Of a stretch of 20,823 nt of DNA, positions 14,315 to 20,823 are shown one piece after another. The notes under the pieces were generated by a model. That model was given only the letters and a program-made list of their open reading frames with translations, was not told the DNA's origin and searched no databases. This DNA is from CAYSCZ01 sp964429655 (GTDB lineage Bacteria > Bacteroidota > Bacteroidia > Cytophagales > Cyclobacteriaceae). The first letter of the stretch is position 1; each line of letters starts with the position of its first letter. The stretch spans positions 1 to 20,823 of the forward strand of contig CAYSCZ010000052.1 in the NCBI GenBank assembly GCA_964429655.1, written 5' to 3'. Both the position numbers and the translations under genes were made by a program.

Positions 14315-15700
14315 CTATTTGTTATTAATGAATTCTTTAATATCTGAGATGATTTTGTTCGCCAAATGTTCGGCAGTGGCCTGAGTATCAGATTCTGAAT
14401 AAATCCTGATTATTGGCTCTGTATTTGATTTTCTAAGATGTACCCAATCTCTTTCAAAGTTGATTTTTACCCCATCGATGGTAACAAGGTCAGATTTTTT
14501 GTATTTTTCTTTTACTGCTGATAGAACCTTGTCCACATCTAGCGCTGGGGTCAGCTCAATCTTATTTTTTGAGATGTGGTAATTAGGATAAGTAGAGCGT
14601 AGCATGGAGGCACTCTTGCCGAAATGTGCCAGGTGGGAAAGAAATAAGGCTATCCCAACCAGCGCGTCCCTGCCATAATGCAGCACCGGATAAATAATTC
14701 CACCATTACCTTCACCACCTATAACGGCATCACATTCCTTCATTTTCTCCACCACATTAACCTCTCCAACAGCAGAGGGAAGGTAGGTGCCTCCGTTTTT
14801 TATGGTTATATCTTTTAAGGCCCTGGTGGAGGACAAATTGCTAACAGTATTTCCCGGATTATTTTTCAGTACGTAATCAGCTACTGAAACAAGTGTGTAT
14901 TCTTCACCAAAAGGGACACCATCTTCGCAAATTAATGCCAGACGGTCAACATCCGGATCGACAACAATGCCCAGATCAAATTTGCCTTTATCGATTTCAT
15001 TACAAATGTGTGTAATGTTGTCCGGTAAAGGTTCTGGATTATGTGGGAAATGTCCCGTTGGTTCGCAGTAAAATTCCGTCACCTCATCCACGCCAAGTGC
15101 TTTCAATAACCTTGGAACTGCTATGCCTCCAGTGGAATTAACCGCGTCGACGGCTATCTTAAATTTCCGGTTTTTAATAGCTTCAATATCAACCAGATCA
15201 AGGTTTAGTATTTTTTCAATATGAATATCGATGTAATCATTTTGCCTTATAAGTTTCCCAAGCTTATTTACCCCAACGAAGTCGTGCGCTTCATCAATTA
15301 TTTCGAGGAGGTCCTGACCATCTTTGGCAGATATAAATTCTCCATTTTCATTGAGTAACTTCAGTGCATTCCACTGCATGGGGTTATGACTAGCTGTAAT
15401 GATCACCCCGCCCGCGGCTTGTTGGTCTGTCACAGCTATCTCCACTGTTGGTGTTGTGGATAATCCCAGGTCTACAACATCAAATCCCATAGCAATAAAT
15501 GTGGAACTGATGAGGTTTGAGACCATTTCACCAGACAACCTCGCGTCTCTACCTACCACAATCGTTTTTTTGTCAGTTTTTTGGTGGAGCCAGGAAGCAA
15601 ATGCTGATGAAAATTTAACAATATCGAAGGGGGTGAGAGATTCGTTAATTGAACCTCCAATCGTACCCCTTATTCCTGAAATTGATTTTATTAGTGTCAA
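14315..15700 (-). CDS. glmM: Phosphoglucosamine mutase (GlmM type)
   Basis: Converts glucosamine-6-phosphate to glucosamine-1-phosphate, a step toward UDP-GlcNAc for peptidoglycan and lipopolysaccharide. It is an alpha-D-phosphohexomutase of 461 residues with the active phosphoserine in TASHNP (S104), the metal-binding DPDVDR (248-253), the sugar-binding GEGNGG (329-334) and a phosphate-binding RKSNTEP near the C-terminus. Phosphomannomutase activity cannot be ruled out from sequence. The start is TTG: an in-frame stop lies five codons upstream, no ATG is available, and the conserved ISGIRGT begins at residue 7. An AGGG sequence precedes it by about 6 nt, unusual here. A TATCTTTG promoter element lies at 15727-15734. 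The cysteine desulfurase gene follows after 7 nt. Confidence 0.93.
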   Translation of the reverse strand: MTLIKSISGIRGTIGGSINESLTPFDIVKFSSAFASWLHQKTDKKTIVVGRDARLSGEMVSNLISSTFIAMGFDVVDLGLSTTPTVEIAVTDQQAAGGVIITASHNPMQWNALKLLNENGEFISAKDGQDLLEIIDEAHDFVGVNKLGKLIRQNDYIDIHIEKILNLDLVDIEAIKNRKFKIAVDAVNSTGGIAVPRLLKALGVDEVTEFYCEPTGHFPHNPEPLPDNITHICNEIDKGKFDLGIVVDPDVDRLALICEDGVPFGEEYTLVSVADYVLKNNPGNTVSNLSSTRALKDITIKNGGTYLPSAVGEVNVVEKMKECDAVIGGEGNGGIIYPVLHYGRDALVGIALFLSHLAHFGKSASMLRSTYPNYHISKNKIELTPALDVDKVLSAVKEKYKKSDLVTIDGVKINFERDWVHLRKSNTEPIIRIYSESDTQATAEHLANKIISDIKEFINNK

Positions 15701-15726
15701 GCCATCCCTGTTTTAATAAAGGAAGG

Positions 15727-15734
15727 CAAAGATA
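15727..15734 (-). promoter_or_regulatory. Bacteroidota-type -7 promoter element for glmM
   Basis: On the - strand this reads TATCTTTG, an exact match to TAnnTTTG. It sits in the 54-nt gap between the small membrane protein gene and glmM, with 26 nt to the TTG start. It suggests glmM and the cysteine desulfurase gene can be transcribed without the upstream gene. Confidence 0.65.
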
Positions 15735-15754
15735 AATAATTATACTGAGGGGAA

Positions 15755-15985
15755 TTAACTGAACTTAGCCAGGACTTTATTTACTTCAGACTCTTTATTG
15801 TTACAGTCGTCACCTTGTTTCACTGTTTTTCCGCAGTAGCCACATGTGGTGCCTTCTTTATTTAAATAAGGATTTTGAGATGCGCAGGTACCTTTGAATT
15901 CTCCGTTTTTTAGAAATAATAATCGAACAGACATCAAAATGAAAAACAAGGCTATAAATCCAATTCCGAGCAGTATAGTTGTCAT
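15755..15985 (-). CDS. Small four-cysteine membrane protein, NqrM-like
   Basis: A 76-residue protein with one N-terminal membrane span (about 4-23) and a short cytoplasmic or periplasmic tail holding four cysteines (C34, C48, C51 and C61), with a CGYC pair and a K-G-T-C motif. Size, layout and the GTC motif right after the span resemble NqrM (DUF539), which helps deliver iron to the Na+-pumping NADH:quinone reductase. The cysteine spacing is not a perfect match that I can confirm by eye, so the name is tentative. No nqr genes are in the window. It is first in a - strand run with glmM and the cysteine desulfurase. A TATCGATA palindrome lies just before its start codon. Confidence 0.65.
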   Translation of the reverse strand: MTTILLGIGFIALFFILMSVRLLFLKNGEFKGTCASQNPYLNKEGTTCGYCGKTVKQGDDCNNKESEVNKVLAKFS

Positions 15986-16074
15986 ATATCGATAATTATT
16001 TCTTCTATTCTAAATATTCTTTTCATCTTTAAACAACGAAAATAAAGGTAATAGTTTACAGTAAATAACGAATA

Positions 16075-16884
16075 ATGAATAAATCTGAAGTAGTGCAGGA
16101 TACAAAACGGCCTGGAAAGTTAAAAGCATTCGACAGGCTCCTGACCATAATGGATGAGCTTCGGGAGCAATGCCCCTGGGATAAAAAGCAAACTATGGAA
16201 AGCATTCGTCACCTCACAATAGAAGAGACTTATGAACTCTCAGATGCCATCTTAGCGGGTGATATGAAGGAGGTTAAAAAGGAGTTGGGTGATCTCTTGC
16301 TTCATATCGTATTCTATTCACGAATAGCCTCAGAAAGCGATGCTTTTGATATTGAAACCGTGACCCACGGCATATGTGATAAATTGATTGAGCGCCACCC
16401 GCATATTTATGGAGATACCATTGCCCAGGACGAAAATACGGTTAAAGAGAACTGGGAAAAAATAAAATTGAAGGAAAAGGGCAGAGAGGCCTCAGTCCTT
16501 GGCGGTGTGCCGCAATCCTTACCTGCATTGATTAAAGCCATGCGCATACAGGAAAAAGCACGTGGTGTGGGGTTTGAATGGGAAAAAAGTGAACAGGTAT
16601 GGGACAAGGTTAAAGAGGAGATGGAAGAGTTTAAGCGGGAAATAGATCATGGAAGCAAACAGGAAGAAGCACAAAAAGAGTTTGGTGACCTGCTTTTTTC
16701 CCTGGTGAATTATGCAAGATTTGTTGGAATAAACCCAGAGGATGCACTGGAGAAAACTAATAAAAAGTTCATTAAAAGATTTAACTATATAGAGCGGGCA
16801 TCAAAAAATAATGGTAAAATCATTACACAAATGTCCCTTCAGGAGATGGATAAATACTGGGAGCAAGCAAAAAAAGAAATTTAA
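16075..16884 (+). CDS. mazG: Nucleoside triphosphate pyrophosphohydrolase MazG
   Basis: Hydrolyses nucleoside triphosphates, including non-canonical ones, to monophosphate and pyrophosphate, protecting the nucleotide pool. The 269 residues hold two MazG modules. The N-terminal one shows CPWDKKQT, the IEETYEL acidic motif and KKELGDLLLH. The C-terminal one shows EEFKREI and EFGDLLFSLVNYARF. The linking stretch ENWEKIKLKEKG, followed by SVLGGVPQSLPAL, is diagnostic of full-length MazG. The ATG start gives a short tail before the first module. It diverges from the NqrM-like gene over 89 nt. The SRPBCC-like gene begins 3 nt after the stop, so the two are co-transcribed. Confidence 0.95.
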   Translation: MNKSEVVQDTKRPGKLKAFDRLLTIMDELREQCPWDKKQTMESIRHLTIEETYELSDAILAGDMKEVKKELGDLLLHIVFYSRIASESDAFDIETVTHGICDKLIERHPHIYGDTIAQDENTVKENWEKIKLKEKGREASVLGGVPQSLPALIKAMRIQEKARGVGFEWEKSEQVWDKVKEEMEEFKREIDHGSKQEEAQKEFGDLLFSLVNYARFVGINPEDALEKTNKKFIKRFNYIERASKNNGKIITQMSLQEMDKYWEQAKKEI

Positions 16885-16887
16885 GAA

Positions 16888-17331
16888 GTGAGGATAATAA
16901 TAGAGACTCCCGTTGCCAGCAATTTTTTAAAGATCAGGGAAAACTTCAATCAAAAACTCTTCATGTATCTTAATCCACCCTTTCCACCGGTGAAACTCAA
17001 AAGATTTGATGGCTCCCAAAAAGGTGATATCGTATCACTTGAATTGAATTTTATATTCTTTAAGCAGCAATGGACCAGTGAAATCACACATGACCATACT
17101 GATGAGGGAGGATTCACCTTTGTGGATAAGGGTATAAAGTTGCCATTCTTTTTAAGTTTTTGGGAGCACACCCACAAAGTGCTTAAAGCTGATGATAGCA
17201 ATTCTAAGATTGTTGATGACATCAACTTTTTCTGTCATAACCAAGTGCTAACACTATTGATGGCACCGGCATTGTATCTACAGTTTTTATATCGTATACC
17301 TCGCTATAAGAAGTTTTTTAAGGAAATCTAA
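16888..17331 (+). CDS. SRPBCC/START-like ligand-binding domain protein
   Basis: A 147-residue soluble protein. The N-terminal strand MRIIIETPV, the following amphipathic helix, the strand-rich centre (VSLELNFIFFKQQWTSEI, then GGFTFVDKG and FFLSFWEHTHKV) and the long C-terminal helix resemble the helix-grip fold of SRPBCC proteins, which bind hydrophobic ligands. This assignment rests on overall pattern rather than a diagnostic motif. The start is GTG, 3 nt after the mazG stop; the frame offers no ATG before the first strand. The ligand and the link to MazG are unknown. Confidence 0.6.
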   Translation: MRIIIETPVASNFLKIRENFNQKLFMYLNPPFPPVKLKRFDGSQKGDIVSLELNFIFFKQQWTSEITHDHTDEGGFTFVDKGIKLPFFLSFWEHTHKVLKADDSNSKIVDDINFFCHNQVLTLLMAPALYLQFLYRIPRYKKFFKEI

Positions 17332-17354
17332 CTATTGATAGGCCAATGGCGAAA

Positions 17355-17461
17355 GTATCGATATAATTATCCGAGTGTGATTATTTAACAAACGGGCAGA
17401 CAAATAGCTATTATAGTTCGTTATACCATGCCACATTGCAGCATCATTTATTTATCGATAC
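17355..17461. repeat. Inverted 9-bp repeat GTATCGATA / TATCGATAC upstream of the LytS gene
   Basis: GTATCGATA (17355-17363) and its exact reverse complement TATCGATAC (17453-17461) flank 89 nt in the gap before the histidine kinase gene. Each contains the 8-bp palindrome TATCGATA. A third TATCGATA lies at 15987-15994, just before the NqrM-like start. This may be an operator for a regulator that binds palindromic DNA. It does not match the direct-repeat sites known for LytTR proteins. Confidence 0.35.
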
Positions 17462-17516
17462 CTGCTTTCTATAGAAATATTTCAGAAATCTGGATTATAG
17501 GTATTAATTTAGTTCT

Positions 17517-18590
17517 ATGTCAGCTGCTATATTACCCGGTGTTTTTAACTCAAGGATTATCCAGCACATAGCTTTTTGGCTATTTTATTATATTTTTTAT
17601 GTTACCCTTTATGGCAGCTTTGATGAGAATTACCTGAAATATGCTTTCCTGGAAGGCATTTACCTGCCTGTTAAGATTCTGGCAACTTATTTCAGCATTT
17701 ATTATTTAATGCCATATTATTTACTCAAAAGCAGGTATAAAGAATTTTTTTTGTGGTTTACGATATTCGTAATGGTTGCAGGTATGATACAGCGTACAAT
17801 TACTTATTATGTTGAATATCCGCTTTATTACCCCCAGGGACTGGAGCTGTACCCACTTTTTTACTGGTTAAAAATCCTGAAATCTATCGTTAGCATCTAT
17901 CCGGTTGTATTTATTGCCGGTGCCATTAAACTGCTTAAATATTGGATTAAAAACCGGGAGGACCAGCAAGTATTGGTAAAAGAAAAATTACAAGCCGAGC
18001 TTAAATTTCTGAAAACTCAAATCCACCCGCATTTCTTATTCAACACGCTGAATAACCTGTATGCCTTAACTCTAAAAAAATCAGACCAGGCACCAGAGAT
18101 GGTCCTGAAATTATCGGATTTGATTAATTATATGCTTTATGAGTGCAATGCCGATACCGTAGACTTACAGCATGAGGTGGACTTTATAAATAATTACATT
18201 GATATTGAAAAAATAAGATATGGTGACAAGCTGGAATTTAGTTTGAACATAGAAGGCAACATTGAGAATAAACAGATAGCGCCTATGCTCATCCTACCGT
18301 TTGTTGAAAACTGCTTTAAGCATGGTGTAAGCAAGGAGATCCATCACTCCTGGATATCCATTGATTTATCCCTCAAAGGCAATGATTTTACCCTGAAAGC
18401 AGAAAATAGTAAAGGCGGTAATGGAAACAACCAAACCAATAACAATGAAGGCATCGGCTTAAAAAACGTAAAAAGAAGACTTGACCTGATATATCCAAAC
18501 AACCACGAGCTACAAACTTTCGATGAAAAGGATGTTTACCTGGTAGTATTAAAAATCAACCTATCCTCCAAAAGTAAATTAGCCGCATGA
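17517..18590 (+). CDS. LytS/YehU-type sensor histidine kinase
   Basis: A 357-residue inner-membrane sensor kinase. Four hydrophobic spans (about 12-32, 45-66, 77-98 and 117-140) make up the sensor part, with no large extracytoplasmic domain. A short coiled-coil linker leads to the His_kinase domain with QIHPHFLFNTLNNLYAL, where H172 is the probable phosphoacceptor. The HATPase domain has an N box (LPFVENCFKHG, N265) and a G box (GIGLKNVKRRL, about 312-322). The signal is unknown. The next gene's start overlaps the stop (ATGA), which pairs this kinase with the LytTR regulator. The 185-nt upstream gap holds an inverted TATCGATA repeat but no clear TAnnTTTG. Confidence 0.93.
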   Translation: MSAAILPGVFNSRIIQHIAFWLFYYIFYVTLYGSFDENYLKYAFLEGIYLPVKILATYFSIYYLMPYYLLKSRYKEFFLWFTIFVMVAGMIQRTITYYVEYPLYYPQGLELYPLFYWLKILKSIVSIYPVVFIAGAIKLLKYWIKNREDQQVLVKEKLQAELKFLKTQIHPHFLFNTLNNLYALTLKKSDQAPEMVLKLSDLINYMLYECNADTVDLQHEVDFINNYIDIEKIRYGDKLEFSLNIEGNIENKQIAPMLILPFVENCFKHGVSKEIHHSWISIDLSLKGNDFTLKAENSKGGNGNNQTNNNEGIGLKNVKRRLDLIYPNNHELQTFDEKDVYLVVLKINLSSKSKLAA

Positions 18591-19300
18591 ACATTAATTG
18601 TATTATCGTTGATGATGAACCGCTAGCCATAGAAGTGCTTACCTCTTACATTGAGCGGATAGAGATAATTTCCCTGGAAAAATCCTTTAGGAACGCTATC
18701 TCAGCCTTTGAATTTCTTCAGGTGAATACAGTGGATTTAGTTTTTCTTGATATTCAAATGCCAAAACTAACCGGCATCAACCTTTTAAAAACACTTAATA
18801 ACCCTCCTAAGGTCATATTTACCACTGCCTACCGTGAGTACGCTTTAGAAGGGTTTGAACTCGAAGCCGTGGATTATCTGCTAAAACCCATTCCCTTTGA
18901 AAGATTTCTGAAGGCAGTTAATAAATATTTAGACAACAATACCAACCAATACTCCAAGCAGAATGCTTCCGACGCCAATGATCCTTTTATTTATTTCAAG
19001 GTGGACAAAAAGATGGTGAAAGTCAGGTTATCAGAAATACTTTATATTGAAAGCATCAAGGATTACGTAAAGGTGGTTACTGAAAATAAAGAGATTGTCA
19101 CCCATCAAAAAATAAGCTATATGGAGCTCAAGCTATCCGATGAAAAATTTATTCGAGTTCATCGTTCATTCATCGTTTCCAAAGATAAGATTGATGCTTA
19201 TTCTGCCTCAGAAATTGAAATTGGAAAGCATCACATTCCTATTGGCAGGAACTATAAGAGTGAAGTTCTGCAGAAGTTAGGGGTAAATCAAATTTTATAA
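18587..19300 (+). CDS. LytTR-family response regulator
   Basis: A 237-residue DNA-binding regulator and cognate partner of the upstream kinase. The receiver domain shows VDDEP (D9, D10), phosphoacceptor D55 in VFLDIQMP, the TT pair at 79-80 and K100 in YLLKPI. The LytTR output domain (about 135-232) contains VRLSEILYIESIKDYVKV, KFIRVHRSFIVS and IPIGRNYK, the usual beta-rich DNA-binding fold that recognises paired direct repeats. The ATG overlaps the kinase stop by 4 nt, so translation is coupled. radA starts 3 nt after the stop. Targets are unknown; LytTR pairs often control genes beside them. Confidence 0.95.
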   Translation: MNINCIIVDDEPLAIEVLTSYIERIEIISLEKSFRNAISAFEFLQVNTVDLVFLDIQMPKLTGINLLKTLNNPPKVIFTTAYREYALEGFELEAVDYLLKPIPFERFLKAVNKYLDNNTNQYSKQNASDANDPFIYFKVDKKMVKVRLSEILYIESIKDYVKVVTENKEIVTHQKISYMELKLSDEKFIRVHRSFIVSKDKIDAYSASEIEIGKHHIPIGRNYKSEVLQKLGVNQIL

Positions 19301-19303
19301 CCT

Positions 19304-20644
19304 TTGTCAAAAGCTAAAACGGCCTTTTTTTGTCAGAAATGTGGTACACAATCCCCGAAATGGATAGGTAAATGCCCAAGCTGTGGGGAATGGAACAGTT
19401 ATGTAGAGGAGCTCCTGCAAAAAGAAAAAAATAATCCGGCTAAACGCGAGGATAAGAATAAACCTGTTCCCATTACCAATGTTTGCTACGACCAACACGA
19501 CCGGGTTGATTGTATGGATACAGAACTGAACCGTGTACTCGGAGGTGGAATAGTCCAGGGTTCTTTGATATTATTGGGAGGCGAACCGGGTATTGGTAAA
19601 TCTACACTCCTGCTTCAGCTTGCCTTGGATTTAAGGGCCATTACCACACTTTATATTTCAGGGGAGGAAAGCGAAAGCCAGATAAGGATGCGTGCCGAAC
19701 GATTAGGCAGCCTTCATGAACAGTGCTTTCTATTCACTGAAACTTCTATGGAGAATATTTTTTATCAGATTGATGCAATAGGCCCTGGCCTTGTAGTTAT
19801 TGATTCCATTCAAACGTTATCCACCTCAGATATCCAGGCAGGTTCAGGCAGCGTATCTCAAATACGGGAGTGCACCAATAAAATAATGGAATACGCCAAA
19901 GCATCCGAGATTCCATTTATACTGGTCGGACATATCACCAAAGAAGGCTCAATTGCCGGACCAAAAATCCTGGAGCATATGGTGGATACAGTGCTTCAGT
20001 TTGAAGGTGATCGCCACCACAACTACCGAATTATTAGGACCTTAAAAAACCGCTTTGGGCCAGCATCAGAATTGGGAATTTATGAGATGACCACCGCAGG
20101 GATGAAAGCAGTGGAAAATCCATCAGAGGTACTCATCTCTTCTAGGAGTGAAAAAGTAAGTGGGGTGGCTATTGGTGTGACCCTGGAAGGAAACAGGGCT
20201 TTGATGATCGAAGTCCAGTCGCTGGTTAGTCCCGCCACCTTTGGTACACCTCAGAGAAGCTGCACCGGCTATGATTCGAAAAGAATGAATATGCTTCTGG
20301 CGGTGTTGGAAAAGCGGGTTGGGTACCGACTAGGGCAGCAGGACGTATTTTTGAATATCGCAGGCGGAATAAGAGTGGACGACCCTGCATTGGATTTGGC
20401 TGTATGCTGCTCAATTGTTTCATCCTATGAGGAAATACCCATTCACCAAAGCGTGTGCTTTGCTGCTGAGATAGGATTGGGAGGCGAACTACGAACCATC
20501 AACCGTTTGGAAATGAGGGTAAAAGAAGCAGATAAGCTTGGTTTTAAACGCATCGCCATTGCAAAGCATAAATCTGACCTTAATTCTAACATCACACCCA
20601 AGAGCTTCTCAAAGATTGATGAGGTGATCCAACACTTGTTTTGA
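19304..20644 (+). CDS. radA: DNA repair protein RadA
   Basis: A RecA-like ATPase (RadA/Sms) that promotes branch migration of recombination intermediates. The 446 residues hold an N-terminal C4 zinc finger (C10, C13, C24, C27), Walker A GGEPGIGKS (92-100), Walker B LVVIDS (about 163-168), the RadA-specific KNRFG motif (248-252) and a C-terminal Lon-protease-like domain. The start is TTG: the zinc finger begins at residue 10 and the codon sits 3 nt after the regulator stop, leaving no room for another start. It shares the kinase-regulator transcription unit. No strong terminator is visible in the 179 nt to the window end. Confidence 0.96.
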   Translation: MSKAKTAFFCQKCGTQSPKWIGKCPSCGEWNSYVEELLQKEKNNPAKREDKNKPVPITNVCYDQHDRVDCMDTELNRVLGGGIVQGSLILLGGEPGIGKSTLLLQLALDLRAITTLYISGEESESQIRMRAERLGSLHEQCFLFTETSMENIFYQIDAIGPGLVVIDSIQTLSTSDIQAGSGSVSQIRECTNKIMEYAKASEIPFILVGHITKEGSIAGPKILEHMVDTVLQFEGDRHHNYRIIRTLKNRFGPASELGIYEMTTAGMKAVENPSEVLISSRSEKVSGVAIGVTLEGNRALMIEVQSLVSPATFGTPQRSCTGYDSKRMNMLLAVLEKRVGYRLGQQDVFLNIAGGIRVDDPALDLAVCCSIVSSYEEIPIHQSVCFAAEIGLGGELRTINRLEMRVKEADKLGFKRIAIAKHKSDLNSNITPKSFSKIDEVIQHLF

Positions 20645-20823
20645 CTTTCTTTACACTATTATCCCTGATTTTTCTGTCAAACAGGACCACAACAACATGA
20701 ACGGGTTTACCCATCTTGTTCAGATAATCGATGTACTTGATTGCACATTTTGGCGTTAATCATCATTAACCCCAGATTTGTCATTGGAATTTTGTCATGA
20801 AGGGTTAAAGCCCAAAAAATCAG
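20592..20823 (-). pseudogene. Possible frameshifted coding remnant on the reverse strand
   Basis: Two overlapping - strand frames read like protein. One, open from the window edge at 20823 to a stop at 20707-20709, gives 38 residues including WALTLHDKIPMTNLGLMM. The other, 20759 to a stop at 20592-20594, gives 55 codons including IKYIDYLNKMGKPVHVVVVL. A single-base shift around 20745-20752 would join them. The second frame runs about 50 nt into the 3' end of radA, which argues against an intact gene. I do not recognise the product, and chance cannot be excluded. Confidence 0.2.

Noticed and set aside
15455..15463. A perfect DnaA box (TGTGGATAA) in the glmM region
   Set aside because: It is a lone site inside coding sequence with no AT-rich flank or second box. 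One such match is compatible with chance.
16055..16065. Palindrome TTTACAGTAAA just before mazG
   Set aside because: A short AT-rich palindrome of this kind is common by chance and is not repeated at other promoters in the window.
20698..20760. A 20-codon + strand frame with ATG (MNGFTHLVQI...) after radA
   Set aside because: Too short, with no ribosome-binding sequence or promoter. The opposite strand reads at least as well.
1..20823. CRISPR arrays, tRNA or rRNA genes, insertion sequences, toxin-antitoxin or phage-defence systems
   Set aside because: No regularly spaced repeats, tRNA cloverleaf, transposase motifs or terminal inverted repeats were seen. Nearly all genes match housekeeping or common accessory families.

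Overview
The window looks like a chromosomal segment of a Bacteroidota bacterium, most likely of the Cytophagales type. Three things point there. Several families are typical of that group: a GH3-like adenylase beside lptB, a LytS/LytTR pair, and a coiled-coil SPOR-like secreted protein. Two intergenic sites match the Bacteroidota -7 promoter element TAnnTTTG. Genes generally lack a Shine-Dalgarno sequence, and several start with TTG. The DNA is AT-rich, and I see no rRNA, tRNA, CRISPR array, insertion sequence or prophage. It is mostly housekeeping with a few accessory genes.

Layout. 82-3114 (+): fumarase (fumC), a secreted coiled-coil/SPOR-like protein closed by a strong terminator, and methionine aminopeptidase (map). 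3111-5295: a VOC-fold protein (-) and a CLC chloride transporter or channel with CBS domains (+), whose start codons are only 22 nt apart. 5296-5697: a long AT-rich gap with three DnaA-box matches and palindromes. 5698-7309 (+): a redox and metal-binding cluster of a TlpA-like thioredoxin, a second thioredoxin-fold protein and a hemerythrin-like protein. 7315-11282 (-): a recJ-lptB-GH3 operon with overlapping or touching genes. 11410-12487: an unrecognised protein (+) and a MOSC protein (-). 12611-13183 (+): a VTT/DedA-like membrane protein. 13180-15985 (-): a small four-cysteine membrane protein (NqrM-like), glmM and a cysteine desulfurase. 16075-17331 (+): mazG and an SRPBCC-like protein. 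17517-20644 (+): a LytS-type histidine kinase, a LytTR response regulator and radA, tightly packed. 20645-20823: no clear gene, but possible frameshifted reverse-strand coding.

The genes cover central metabolism (fumC), protein maturation (map), envelope building (lptB, glmM, the SPOR-like protein), DNA repair (recJ, radA), nucleotide pool cleaning (mazG), sulfur mobilisation (cysteine desulfurase) and redox work (the 5.7-7.3 kb cluster). I found no clearly new multi-gene system. The points most worth a second look are the DnaA-box cluster (a possible replication origin or DnaA-binding site), the CLC protein with valine at the internal proton-glutamate position, the terminator hairpin that runs straight into the hemerythrin start codon, and the GH3-like enzyme tied to recJ/lptB.
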